Below are positions 9,273 to 17,765 of a DNA stretch of 64,000 bases, piece after piece. The notes below the pieces were generated by a model that did not search any database, was not told the origin of the DNA, and saw nothing but the letters and a program-made list of their open reading frames with translations. Position numbers and translations under genes: made by a program. The first letter of the stretch is position 1, and each line of letters starts with the position of its first letter. The stretch is from VXNE01 sp965261535. GTDB lineage: Bacteria; Pseudomonadota; Gammaproteobacteria; Pseudomonadales; Azotimanducaceae. Where the stretch lies: NCBI GenBank assembly GCA_965261535.1, contig OZ253469.1:3038001-3102000 (forward strand), given 5' to 3'.

Positions 9273-10766
9273 CTGGAAGAACGACTGCTGCGCCAGATCG
9301 CCCAGGCCCGAGCCAACGGTCGGGACGACGCGCGCCCGGGCATGGTCGAGAAGACCCACGGGCGGGGACGACTCACCGCGCGCGAACGCCTGACCGCACT
9401 ATTTGACGCGTCGAGTTTTGTCGAGTACGGCGCCCTGGCGGGCGCGACGACACGACCTGAGGACGAGGCTTACGCCGACGGCCTCAACGCCGGCGTCGGT
9501 TTGGTCTTCGGCCAGCCGGTCTGCGGCGCAAGCTACGATGAAAGCGTGCTCGGCGGCACCCAGAGCGACCGCAATCGGCGCAAGATGGCGAAGCTGCTCT
9601 ATCTCGCCGTGGAACATCGCTGGCCATTCGTGTGTTTCGTCAATGGCGCGGGCGCGAGACCCGACGATCCGCGGCCGGGTCCGCCGATCGCGATTTCACC
9701 GCGCGGACGTTTCGAACTCTACGACGGTTTGGCGGAACTGAATGGCTGGGCGCCGACGGTCGCCATCGCGAGCGGCCAGTCGGTCGACGGTCACGCGGGT
9801 ATCGCCATGCTGTCCGATCTCGTCATCGCAACGACATCCACGGAATTTGGAACCCGGGAGGGCAATTTCCGTGCGGCGAACGACTACGCGAAAGAGGGTC
9901 ATGTGGATGTGCTGGTAGACGACGAACGTCAGGCCATCGACACCGCAAGACGATACCTTCGCTTCTACCTGGTCGATCAAGTCCCGGGAGAACCCGCCGC
10001 CGATGCGGAAGCTATCGCCGACCTGATCCCCGACAACCGCAGGCGACCCTACGACATGCGCAAGGTGATCGCCGCATTCGCCGATGCCGGCAGCGTGTTG
10101 GAGATCGGCGCGGACTGGGGCCGATCCATGCTCACCGCGTTGGCGCGCCTCGATGGCCGCGCCATCGCCATCTACGCCAATCAGCCAAGGTCGCCGCTGG
10201 CCGGGGCCATCGATGCGGCGGCCGCCGACAAGGCGTCGCGTTTCATCGAGCTTTGCGACGCCTACGAATATCCCATCGTCGGTTTTGTCGACAATCCCGG
10301 TTTCATGGTGGGTCCGCAGGCGGAACGTGAAGGCATCGCCCGACATCATGCGCGACCGCTTGCGGCACTGCACCATCGCACCGTGCCCGTGTACTCGGTG
10401 CAGATCAGAAAAGCCTACGGTCTCGGTCCGTACGCGATGTCGGGTTGGGGTTCGGCGAGGCGGATGCCGGAAATGCGGCTGGCGTGGCCGTCGGTGGAGT
10501 CAGGCGGCATGTCCCTGGAGGGCGCCGCATACCTGGTGAAACGCAGGGAGATCCTGGCCGCCGAGACCCCGGAAGAGGCGTTAGCGATTCGCGATGACTA
10601 TGCCGAGCGCATGCGCGATGCGGCGTCGGGATTGCGGGCCGGGCGCAGCTACCAGTTCGACGACATCGTGGAACCCGCCGACACGCGGGCGACGATCAGC
10701 GCCATGCTGCAGCGCGTCCCGAGACAGCGCGCGCCCATCAAGAAACACGCTATCGACCCTCGCTGA
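9273..10766 (+). CDS. Acyl-CoA carboxylase, carboxyltransferase (beta) subunit 1
   Basis: The product has the two-lobed carboxyltransferase fold of propionyl-/methylcrotonyl-CoA carboxylase beta subunits. KTHGRGRLTARERL near the start is the family opening. The second lobe contains RKAYGLGPYAMSG and ends KKHAIDPR. These subunits move the carboxyl group from carboxybiotin to an acyl-CoA. The only standard start in frame is a TTG at 9147, but that adds about 40 residues of low-complexity Arg-rich sequence. A CTG at 9273 sits 7 bases after a strong Shine-Dalgarno sequence (AAGGGAGGG, 9257-9265) and starts at the conserved region, so it is preferred. No biotin carboxylase is present in the window. 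Confidence 0.82.
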   Translation: MEERLLRQIAQARANGRDDARPGMVEKTHGRGRLTARERLTALFDASSFVEYGALAGATTRPEDEAYADGLNAGVGLVFGQPVCGASYDESVLGGTQSDRNRRKMAKLLYLAVEHRWPFVCFVNGAGARPDDPRPGPPIAISPRGRFELYDGLAELNGWAPTVAIASGQSVDGHAGIAMLSDLVIATTSTEFGTREGNFRAANDYAKEGHVDVLVDDERQAIDTARRYLRFYLVDQVPGEPAADAEAIADLIPDNRRRPYDMRKVIAAFADAGSVLEIGADWGRSMLTALARLDGRAIAIYANQPRSPLAGAIDAAAADKASRFIELCDAYEYPIVGFVDNPGFMVGPQAEREGIARHHARPLAALHHRTVPVYSVQIRKAYGLGPYAMSGWGSARRMPEMRLAWPSVESGGMSLEGAAYLVKRREILAAETPEEALAIRDDYAERMRDAASGLRAGRSYQFDDIVEPADTRATISAMLQRVPRQRAPIKKHAIDPR

Positions 10767-10797
10767 TGCAAGTGCCCGAAAGCGAGCCCCATCGACC

Positions 10798-12225
10798 ATG
10801 AAAGAAAAGGACATCCACGACTTGCAGCAGGCCCGGGAGTCTCTGCGGGACGCGGCTCGACCCGATATCGTCACCAGGGTGCACGGCACGAAGAAACTTA
10901 CCGCACGCGAGCGGGTGGGATTGCTGCTGGATGCGGACTCGGCGGTCGAGTACGGCAGCATCGCGGCGCGGAGCACGGACGGCGAATGGATTCCGGAAGC
11001 TGGCGGCGTCGACTTCGTTGGCACCGTCGACGGCCGGCCGGTGATCGTGTCTTCCACCGACTACACGGACCATGGCGGCGGTTACGGCGCGGGGAGGTTG
11101 GGCCGATTGTTCGGCCTGGCCATTGAGCAGCGTTGGCCGGTGGTGTTGTTCGTGGATGGCGGCGGCAGCCGCGCGCGCCATCCTCGAGCGGGGATGGGTC
11201 ATATCGAGACCAGCGGATCGATTGGTCGGTTTTCCTTCCTCGACGGCGTACCCGAACTCTCCGGTTGGGCGCCCATCGTGGCCATCGTGTCGGGCCCGTC
11301 GTTCGCCGGGCACGCGAGCCTCGCGGGATTCTCCGACTTTCTGATCAGTACGCCGGGCTCGTCCATCGGCATGGGTGGCCCGCCCATGGTGGAAGCCGCC
11401 CTGGGACAACGGCTGAGACCGAATGAACTGGCGGGTTCCGAGATGCACGAAGTGAGCGGCGGCATCGACCTCCTGGTCGACGATGAACACGCCGCCATCG
11501 GTGCGGCAAGACACTATCTCACCTACTACGACAACGATCTGGAGGAAGGGCGGTCGCCGGATGTCGACCTCAACGCCCTGGCGCCGGAAGCGGACGAGGC
11601 CTATGACATGCGGGACATCGTTGCGGGAATTTGCGACGAAGACAGCGTGTTCGAGCTACGCCCGCGGTTCGCGGAATCCTTGCTTACCTGCCTTGCCCGG
11701 ATCGGCGGCAGAACCGTTGGGATCCTGGCGAACCAGCCCCTGGTGCGCGATGGCGTTATCGACCACACCGCAGCCAGCAAGATCGCCCGGTTCGTGGAGC
11801 TGTGCAACACCTACGAATATCCCATGCTGGCCCTGGTCGATACGCCGGGATGCGTCGCCGACTGGGATATCAAGGGACAGGACAGGACCTTCGAGCCCGG
11901 TCTGACCCGCTGGCACGCGCGTCCGCTCATTGCCCACCAGCAACGCACGGTGCCGCTGCTCAGCGTCCGGGTAAGGCGCGGCCGAGGCCTGGGCGATGCC
12001 GTGATGACCGGGGTATCGACTACCCGCGGCGTACCGGCTTTGCGCCTGGCCTGGCCCGGCGCCGAGATCGGTCACCGTGACGGCTATTCCGCCGTCGTCG
12101 ATCACGCCGCATTCGATGATGTGATCACGCCGGGGGAGACGCGCGAAAGGTTGGTCCGTGTGCTAAGGCTGCTCGGAAAGCGTCAGCGACGATCAGAGAA
12201 AAAGCACAATATCGACACTTGGTAG
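10798..12225 (+). CDS. Acyl-CoA carboxylase, carboxyltransferase (beta) subunit 2
   Basis: A second carboxyltransferase-family protein (475 residues) starts at ATG 10798, 31 bases after the first. It has the same opening (THKKLTARER-like: HGTKKLTARERVG), the DHGGGYGAGRLGRLFGLAIE region, and ends KKHNIDTW. The frame is open upstream to 10594, but that extension reads as an out-of-frame copy of the first gene. The pair could form a hetero-oligomeric carboxyltransferase or serve two acyl-CoAs. Its 3' end is duplicated at 13379-13492 (see the repeat entries). The substrate cannot be told from sequence. Confidence 0.82.
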   Translation: MKEKDIHDLQQARESLRDAARPDIVTRVHGTKKLTARERVGLLLDADSAVEYGSIAARSTDGEWIPEAGGVDFVGTVDGRPVIVSSTDYTDHGGGYGAGRLGRLFGLAIEQRWPVVLFVDGGGSRARHPRAGMGHIETSGSIGRFSFLDGVPELSGWAPIVAIVSGPSFAGHASLAGFSDFLISTPGSSIGMGGPPMVEAALGQRLRPNELAGSEMHEVSGGIDLLVDDEHAAIGAARHYLTYYDNDLEEGRSPDVDLNALAPEADEAYDMRDIVAGICDEDSVFELRPRFAESLLTCLARIGGRTVGILANQPLVRDGVIDHTAASKIARFVELCNTYEYPMLALVDTPGCVADWDIKGQDRTFEPGLTRWHARPLIAHQQRTVPLLSVRVRRGRGLGDAVMTGVSTTRGVPALRLAWPGAEIGHRDGYSAVVDHAAFDDVITPGETRERLVRVLRLLGKRQRRSEKKHNIDTW

Positions 12226-12595
12226 ATCTGCCTCAGCCCATCCAGTCCCGCGCTCGGGATGCTGGGCCCGCCAAGCGAGATGCACGAGCGAGCGCACGAG
12301 CAGGAACATGGGCAGCATGGCCACAACCGAATCGGCGAGCGGCCGTGCTTGGCGATAGCCGTCAACGAGCGCCGCCTGGATATCGCCGAACCGGTCGTCC
12401 TCCCGGTGGTAATGCAGGGCGACGGCGAGTTCGTAGTGATGCCAGCCGAAACCGGCATCGTCGAAGTCGATGACGTGCAGGCCTTGATCACCAACGACCA
12501 CGTTGTAGGGATGCAGATCTGCGTGAATGAGACTGAACGTTTCCGCTGAGCGTCCCAGGCGAGACAGTTCGTACGCGACCGCTCGACGAATGGGC
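12112..12595. repeat. Segmental duplication, copy A (carboxylase tail plus kinase tail)
   Basis: This segment aligns with 13379-13907. It holds the last 38 codons of carboxyltransferase 2 and, on the minus strand, the C-terminal part of the phosphotransferase found intact at 13500-14465 (for example HVIDFDDAGFGWHHYELA). Copy A lacks about 46 bases present in copy B near 13521-13566, which shifts the kinase fragment's frame. The carboxylase tails differ mainly at synonymous positions, so the copies diverged while coding. Homology fades at about 12595, where unrelated sequence begins. Confidence 0.85.
12226..12595 (-). pseudogene. Phosphotransferase remnant (C-terminal fragment, frameshifted)
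   Basis: This minus-strand fragment encodes a nearly identical version of residues about 200-305 of the phosphotransferase at 13500-14465, including the substrate-side IDFDDAGFG motif. The N-terminal two thirds are missing and a 46-base deletion shifts the last residues. It lies just after the stop of carboxyltransferase 2, as the intact kinase would in the ancestral arrangement. No function is expected. Confidence 0.8.
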
Positions 12596-12604
12596 GTGTC
12601 GAAG

Positions 12605-12880
12605 AACCACAGCTATCAGGCAGCGAATCGCTTTGCGTGGTCTTGGAAGGTGGCTTCGCTTGGAACACCGGTGATTCTGGTGTACTTGGGATTCGTCGGC
12701 GCGAACCAAATGAGCGACCGCGGTGAACCGTTTGCGTCCCTGCAGGACTGGACGCGAACGCTAGAGAGTCATTTCCGGGGGGTCGTGGACGAGTCCTGCT
12801 AGGATAAGCGACTGGAGGTGGATGGTACGCCTTTCCGAGCGCTGAAGCGGGTTAGGGAACAACCCTTCGAGCGGCAGTGA
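12605..12880 (+). pseudogene. C-terminal fragment of an unrecognised protein with in-frame TAG
   Basis: From about 12605 a plus-strand frame reads as real protein (YQAANRFAWSWKVASLG, then PVILVYLGFVGANQM), meets TAG at 12800-12802, and continues in the same frame with DKRLEVDGTPFRALKRV to TGA at 12878. The residue at the TAG is plausibly Trp. It has no start of its own and begins where the duplicated kinase homology ends. I do not recognise the family with confidence. Confidence 0.45.
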
Positions 12881-13378
12881 ATCTTCGGGGGCGTCAAGTT
12901 TCGAACGCGGATCAGGACGCGCTCATTTGTGCCGTACGCGTCGCGTCGGCGTTGGGCGGGTAGACTGTGGCGGCTCGCGCTGTTTCGTTAGATTTCCTTG
13001 AGGAAGGGCTCGGGCCGCGTCTTATGGAGGCGTTCGATGTCCTTCGGAGCGGAATCATATAGATGGCCATCGCGCTGGAAGTCAATCGACGCGAGCGGAT
13101 AAGGTCACTCGTTTTTCCTGCGTACCCGCCATTCTGTTTAGCTTCCTGCGATGATAAGCGCCACGACGAAGATCGCCGCCGCACATGGCTCGTTTAGACC
13201 TCCCGGAGAGGGAAGGGAAAGGCGAAAGTCAATCCGTTTCCGGCAGCGAATCTGGCACTCCCATTTGCTTCACTCTATAGGCGAGCGATATTGCGCATAG
13301 CCTGAATCGTAGTTCGGCCTCGGTATAGCAGAAACTGCCGTTCGTCCCCGGTGCGGTAAAGGCGTCCCGCGAAGTTCA
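12881..13378. other. Degenerate intergenic stretch between the duplicated segments
   Basis: About 500 bases hold no credible gene. Short frames on both strands are broken by several stops. One minus-strand stretch near 12985-13090 reads HLYDSAPKDIERLHKTRPEP before a stop and may be another gene remnant, but I cannot name it. The region looks like the scar of a deletion between two related loci. Confidence 0.4.
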
Positions 13379-13907
13379 TTCGATGATTTGATCACGCCGG
13401 GCGAGACGCGTGAAAGGTTGGCTTGCGTGTTGAGGCTGTTGGAAAAGCGGCAGCGACGGTCGGAGAAAAAACACAATATCGATACCTGGTAGATCCGCCT
13501 CACCCCATCCAGTCCCGCGCTTCGCGGGTAGCTTCCTCGATGTCTTCCGACAGGTCTGTTCCATGCTCGGGACGCTGGGCGCGCCAGGCGAGATGCACGA
13601 GCGAGCGCACGAGCAGGAACATGGGCAGCATGGCCACAACCGAATCGGCGAGCGGCCGTGCTTGGCGATAGCCGTCAACGAGCGCCGCCTGGATATCGCC
13701 GAACCGGTCGTCCTCCCGGTGGTAATGCAGGGCGACGGCGAGTTCGTAGTGATGCCACCCGAAACCGGCATCGTCGAAGTCGATGATGTGCAGGCCCTGA
13801 TCGCCAACGACCACGTTGTAGGGATGCAGATCCGCGTGAATGAGACTGAACGTTTGCGCTGAGCGATCCAGGCGGGTCAGTTCGGAGGCGATCGCCCGAC
13901 GGGCGGT
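13379..13907. repeat. Segmental duplication, copy B (carboxylase tail plus kinase tail)
   Basis: Copy B begins with codons for the carboxyltransferase 2 C-terminus (FDDLITPGETRERL to KKHNIDTW, stop at 13490-13492) with no upstream gene body, then continues into the 3' part of the intact phosphotransferase on the minus strand. The matching segment is 12112-12595. Together the copies imply that two diverged versions of a carboxylase/kinase locus were brought together and then partly deleted. Confidence 0.85.
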
Positions 13908-14465
13908 CGCGATCACATCCCGTTGTGCGTTGGTCATCTGGGTGAGATTCCAGAACGGACCCCAGAAAGCGTCGTCTCCCAGCAGGCCTTCGGCGTCGAA
14001 ACGATGTCGGCGGAAGCCGCTGGGCACGGTCCAGCCGGAGGACTGATTGTGAATGGCCGCAGCGATACGGCCGACTGCGCGAAACTGCGGAGCGAAAGCG
14101 TCGGTTTCGCGGCGGATGACATTGCCGAGCAACTCGCCGTCTACCCACTCGAGCATGCCGATGTTTCGCTCGCCCCCTTCGAACGGCAGCGTGACGTAGC
14201 CACGGCCGTCGCGGGTGCGTACCGGTACCGGCACATCGAGCCCTGCCTTTAGCAGCGCGGACGTCCACACCTGCTCCGACTCCAGCTCTGCAAGCGTGTG
14301 GTATCCGGGGCGGTGGATCCGCAGGACGTATCGCTTGTCTACTGCGTCCACGCGAAACGTGATGTTCTCGCTGATACCGACGGGTTGAATCCGCGCGTCC
14401 TCCAACTCCCACTCGGCGAGAGCCTGGACGGCGAGGGCTCTCAGCCGGGGATCGTCTTCAGCCAT
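13500..14465 (-). CDS. Phosphotransferase/kinase of the APH family (AGPHD1/SrkA-like)
   Basis: The 321-residue protein has the aminoglycoside-phosphotransferase fold signature: HADLHPYN (H210-N217) with catalytic Asp212, and the metal-binding IDFDDAGFG (Asp229/231). It overlaps by 8 bases the class III PLP enzyme upstream in transcription. In animals and bacteria, APH-fold AGPHD1-like kinases phosphorylate amino alcohols such as hydroxylysine, and class III AGXT2L-like lyases then remove phosphate and ammonia. The coupling here suggests such a kinase/phospho-lyase pair; the substrate is unknown. A homoserine or choline kinase-like role is an alternative. Its 3' part is duplicated at 12226-12595. 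Confidence 0.8.
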   Translation of the reverse strand: MAEDDPRLRALAVQALAEWELEDARIQPVGISENITFRVDAVDKRYVLRIHRPGYHTLAELESEQVWTSALLKAGLDVPVPVRTRDGRGYVTLPFEGGERNIGMLEWVDGELLGNVIRRETDAFAPQFRAVGRIAAAIHNQSSGWTVPSGFRRHRFDAEGLLGDDAFWGPFWNLTQMTNAQRDVIATARRAIASELTRLDRSAQTFSLIHADLHPYNVVVGDQGLHIIDFDDAGFGWHHYELAVALHYHREDDRFGDIQAALVDGYRQARPLADSVVAMLPMFLLVRSLVHLAWRAQRPEHGTDLSEDIEEATREARDWMG

Positions 14466-15741
14466 AGAGTTCGCTCAGGGTCTCCGAGAACGCGTCCAGA
14501 AACAGGTCCGCATCACCTTTCGAGAACACGAGGGGTGGCCGGAGCTTCAGCACGTTGCCCAGAGATCCCGCGCTACCAGTGAGGAATCCCATGTCCTTTA
14601 GCCGGTTGACGACTCGGCCGACGCCGCGTCGATCCGGCGCCCTGGACTCGTGATCGATTACCCAGTCGACGCCTAGCGCGAGTCCATGTCCGCGGACGTC
14701 TCCCATGCACTCGTATTCGGTCTGCAGTTGATCGAGCGCCGCGCGCAGGTACCCGCCGACTTCGACCACGTTGTCCAGCAACTCGCGCTCCTCCAACTCG
14801 TCGAGGACAGCCATGCCGACGGCCGCCTGCAGCGGGGACGATGCGAAGGTATTGAAGTACCCGGTTTTCTCTCGGAACGCATCAACCAGTTCCGGGCGCG
14901 CGACAACGCCAGCGAGCGGCAGGCCAGCCCCCATCGGCTTCCCCATGGTGACGATGTCCGGGACAAAATCGGAAGTCTCGTAACCCCACCACCTGCCGCT
15001 GCGGCAGAACCCCGCCTGAACCTCGTCGGCGATGAACACCCCGCCCGCCTCGCGCACGATCTCGGTGGCCCGGGGCATGAAACCGCCGGGAATGTCGGGC
15101 AGTCCTTCGTTGACAAGCAGGGAACAGACGAACATTCCCGCAAACGGTATGTCGTGCCTGGCGAAGTCGGCGATGGCGTCGCGCACGTGCGCCAGGTACA
15201 GCTCGGTGAGTTCGGCCTCCGAGGCGGAGAGATCGAGCGGTCGGTACCGTTGCGGGTAGGGGATCGCGCGGATCTCCGGATTGCCTCGGGGATCGCGTCG
15301 CGCATCGGACAGCCGCCGGACCTCGGTGCTGTTGCCGTGGTAACAGCCATCCGAGCAGATGATGCCCCGGCCGCCGGTGGCCGCCCGCGCCATCAGGAGG
15401 GCGATTTCGCTCGCCTCGGTGCCCGTGCAGCAAAATACCGCCCGGCTGAGGGTTTCGGCATGCAGATCGGTGAGTCGCTCGGCGTAGTCCAGGATCGCCT
15501 CGTGCAGGTATCGGCTGTGCACGTTCAACGTGCCGGCCTGGGTCCGCATCGCCGCCGCCACCCGAGGGTTCGCATGTCCCACGCAGGGCACGTTGTTGTA
15601 CAGGTCCATGTACTGTTTTCCGGACGCGTCGTACAGCCAGATGCCTTCGCCTCGGACAATGTGCACCGGTTCCGAGTAGAACAGCGGCATCCGCTGGCCG
15701 AGAAGACGCTCGCGGCGTTGAAGGAGGGAATGTGTGGTCAT
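14458..15741 (-). CDS. Class III PLP-dependent aminotransferase or phospho-lyase
   Basis: The 427-residue protein is a complete fold-type I class III enzyme. CTGTEASE (about 105-112) binds the PLP phosphate, Asp239 in IADEVQAGF contacts the pyridine nitrogen, and Lys268 in TMGKPMGAGLP is the Schiff-base lysine. It resembles the AGXT2L1/AGXT2L2 branch (ethanolamine-phosphate and phosphohydroxylysine phospho-lyases) in opening with RRERLLGQRMPLFY-type sequence and GRGIICSDGCYHGN. The neighbouring APH-fold kinase, overlapping by 8 bases, supports the lyase reading over a plain aminotransferase. That functional choice is inference. Confidence 0.82.
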   Translation of the reverse strand: MTTHSLLQRRERLLGQRMPLFYSEPVHIVRGEGIWLYDASGKQYMDLYNNVPCVGHANPRVAAAMRTQAGTLNVHSRYLHEAILDYAERLTDLHAETLSRAVFCCTGTEASEIALLMARAATGGRGIICSDGCYHGNSTEVRRLSDARRDPRGNPEIRAIPYPQRYRPLDLSASEAELTELYLAHVRDAIADFARHDIPFAGMFVCSLLVNEGLPDIPGGFMPRATEIVREAGGVFIADEVQAGFCRSGRWWGYETSDFVPDIVTMGKPMGAGLPLAGVVARPELVDAFREKTGYFNTFASSPLQAAVGMAVLDELEERELLDNVVEVGGYLRAALDQLQTEYECMGDVRGHGLALGVDWVIDHESRAPDRRGVGRVVNRLKDMGFLTGSAGSLGNVLKLRPPLVFSKGDADLFLDAFSETLSELYG

Positions 15742-15933
15742 GGGCTTCCCTTGCCTGGGTGAGCGCGTCTCGTTTTGGCCGCCTTAGGCGGTGGAGTCGA
15801 AGCCTGGATTGGCCGGCGACAGCGTACCGTCACTCGCGTTGCTTTCGTAGCCGGAGGTTTCCCATCCGCTTGACGACGCCCTCGCACAAGTCAGAGCATG
15901 CAGCCCTTGAGTCATTCTGAAAGGCACGAGCGT

Positions 15934-16983
15934 ATGGCCAGTGTTGCAACCGACAAGGTCCACGAAGTTCCCGACGACGCATTGCAGGCCATCGACTACT
16001 GCTATGAACAAGGCTGGACGGACGGCTTGCCGGTCGTGCCGCCGGAAGCGGGCCGCGTAGAGGCCATGATGGCGATGGAAGGCAGGCCCCCCGAGACCGT
16101 CCTCGCGCATCATCCCGCGACGGGACTGGAGCTGACCATCCGCGCCGCGGCGATCAATGCGGTGATGGCCGGCTGTCTGCCCGAGTACTTTCCGGTCATC
16201 GTGGCGGCTTTCGAGGCGATGGATCGCGAAGCCTTCAATTTTCACGCCAGCACGGTGAGCACCGGCGGCTCGGGACACCTGCTCATTGTCAGCGGACCCG
16301 TTGTCGACGATATCGGCATGAATGCGGGCGCGAACCTCTTCGGCCCGGGAAATCGCGCCAATGCGACCATCGGCCGCACTGTCCGCCTGACGCTCCTGAA
16401 CGTCTTCCGGACGGTGCCCGGAGTGGCCGACAAGTCGACCCAGGGGAACCCCGGCAAGTACAGCTTCTGCATTGGCGAGCGGGCGGACAAGAATCCGTGG
16501 TCCCCGCTGTGCGAAGAATTCGGCTATCCCGAAGGTGTCAGCTCAGTCACAGCTTTCGCTGGTGCCGGGTTCATCAATGTGGAGAACCACGGCGGCAACA
16601 CGCCGGAGGCCATTCTGGACACGATGGCCGACGCGATGGCGAACTACGGTTGCATCACCACGGGGCAGAGCGTGGTGGTGTTTTGTCCGGAACACATCCA
16701 GATCATCGCCCGCGACGGTTGGACGAAGGCATGCGTGAAAGAGTACCTCTTCGGGCATGCGAGGCGACCCAGGGAGGGCATGGAGCGGATCGGCAAGTTC
16801 GTGCTCCGAGAATACGAGCGCCAGGGCAGGCAGGACTACCACCGGGGCCTGAACGCTGACGACATCCTCGTCACCGTGGGCGGCGGCGACGGCGGCGGCC
16901 ATTCGGCGTTCATACCGTCCTGGAGCCGAGGCAGGGGATCCATCATGCAGACCCAGTCCATCGGGGTGTGCATCGACTGCTGA
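15934..16983 (+). CDS. Uncharacterised protein, probable partner of the UGSC selenoprotein
   Basis: The 349-residue protein opens with YEQGWTDGLPVVPP, then contains AAINAVMAGCLPEYFPVI, GNRANATIGRTVRL, and a Cys-containing C-terminus (SIGVCIDC). I have no functional name for this conserved family. It converges with the selenoprotein gene at 17044, leaving 60 bases between stops. Proteins with this opening tend to occur near UGSC-type proteins, which suggests a shared pathway; that association is from memory and needs checking. ATG 15934 is chosen because AAGG lies about 10 bases upstream; an in-frame ATG at 15898 lacks this. Confidence 0.7.
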   Translation: MASVATDKVHEVPDDALQAIDYCYEQGWTDGLPVVPPEAGRVEAMMAMEGRPPETVLAHHPATGLELTIRAAAINAVMAGCLPEYFPVIVAAFEAMDREAFNFHASTVSTGGSGHLLIVSGPVVDDIGMNAGANLFGPGNRANATIGRTVRLTLLNVFRTVPGVADKSTQGNPGKYSFCIGERADKNPWSPLCEEFGYPEGVSSVTAFAGAGFINVENHGGNTPEAILDTMADAMANYGCITTGQSVVVFCPEHIQIIARDGWTKACVKEYLFGHARRPREGMERIGKFVLREYERQGRQDYHRGLNADDILVTVGGGDGGGHSAFIPSWSRGRGSIMQTQSIGVCIDC

Positions 16984-17043
16984 TTCCCGCCCAGCGCCGG
17001 TTCGCCGGGGTCCGAGCGCGCCGCGCACAGCGGCCGGATCGGG

Positions 17044-17562
17044 TCATCTCATGAGAATGCCGACTGCCTGCTCCGATGCCACTGTTGCTCTTTGCTTGAT
17101 CTCGCTTGCGGTGCAACTGCCCAGCGGGTGATCGAGAATCGCGAATGGATAGTCGGGAAGGCCCAGCATTCGGGCCATGTTTTTCGCAGTGACTTCGAAC
17201 GGTGTCGTGCAAAGGACGACCGCCCGCTTGCCGGTCTGCTCGAAGGTGATGCCGTCATGCAAACTGCACGTCGAGCAACTTCCTCAGTCGCCCGATGCGG
17301 TAATCAGGTAGTCGCACTTCATCGAGAGATTGGTCAGCATATCTGCGGGGGCGGGCGAGCCGGCATTACCCTTCGCCGCCATGGGCAGGACGCGACCGCC
17401 GAACCGGCCCTGCAGGACGGCTGCGGTTTCCCTCAGGAGCATGTCCGCCTTGAGTTTGCCGTTGGTCAACAGGCCAATGGTCAACCCGTCCAGACTGGTC
17501 AGGGCGGGCGCCCGTCGAGATTCCGGTATGGCGACGGGGACGGTCGGATCGACTAGCTTCAT
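17044..17562 (-). CDS. UGSC-family selenoprotein (in-frame UGA read as selenocysteine)
   Basis: One frame runs from ATG 17562 to TGA 17046-17044, interrupted only by TGA at 17286-17284 (codon 93). Around it the protein reads ITASGD-U-GSCSTCSLHDGITFE, the U-G-S-C motif that names the UGSC family of selenocysteine- or cysteine-containing proteins. Sequence on both sides is well formed: KLVDPTVPVAIPE at the start, and AVVLCTTPFEVTAK and HPLGSCTASEIKQRA after. The product is 172 residues. A good Shine-Dalgarno (AAGGAG) precedes the ATG. A hairpin 3' of the UGA (separate entry) fits a bacterial SECIS. The redox function is unknown. Read naively this would be called two genes or a pseudogene. Confidence 0.85.
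17252..17274 (-). promoter_or_regulatory. SECIS-like hairpin directing selenocysteine insertion
   Basis: Counting the U of the UGA as 1, RNA bases 17-22 (CGUGCA) pair with 26-31 (UGCAUG) around a GUU loop. An A-A mismatch (16/32) follows, then pairs 13-35, 14-34 and 15-33. The loop places G at 23 and U at 24, the same positions as the essential loop G23/U24 reported for the E. coli fdhF SECIS. Distance and size fit a SelB-binding element. The bulged U17 of E. coli is not matched. Confidence 0.7.
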
Positions 17563-17765
17563 CTCTTCTCCTTGCACGTTTGGGCGCGGGTCAGGGGGCC
17601 ATGTTACAGCCGGATTTGCACAGGTGGTATCCTGACCCACGGACTGATTGTCGCCTGGGCGCACGACATCCTGGCGGCACTCGGTCCTGAAATCGCACCG
17701 AGAAGAAAAAGCACCGCCAGACGACCAGCGTCGACGACGACGCGGGAACCGTCTCGTCTCGTTGC

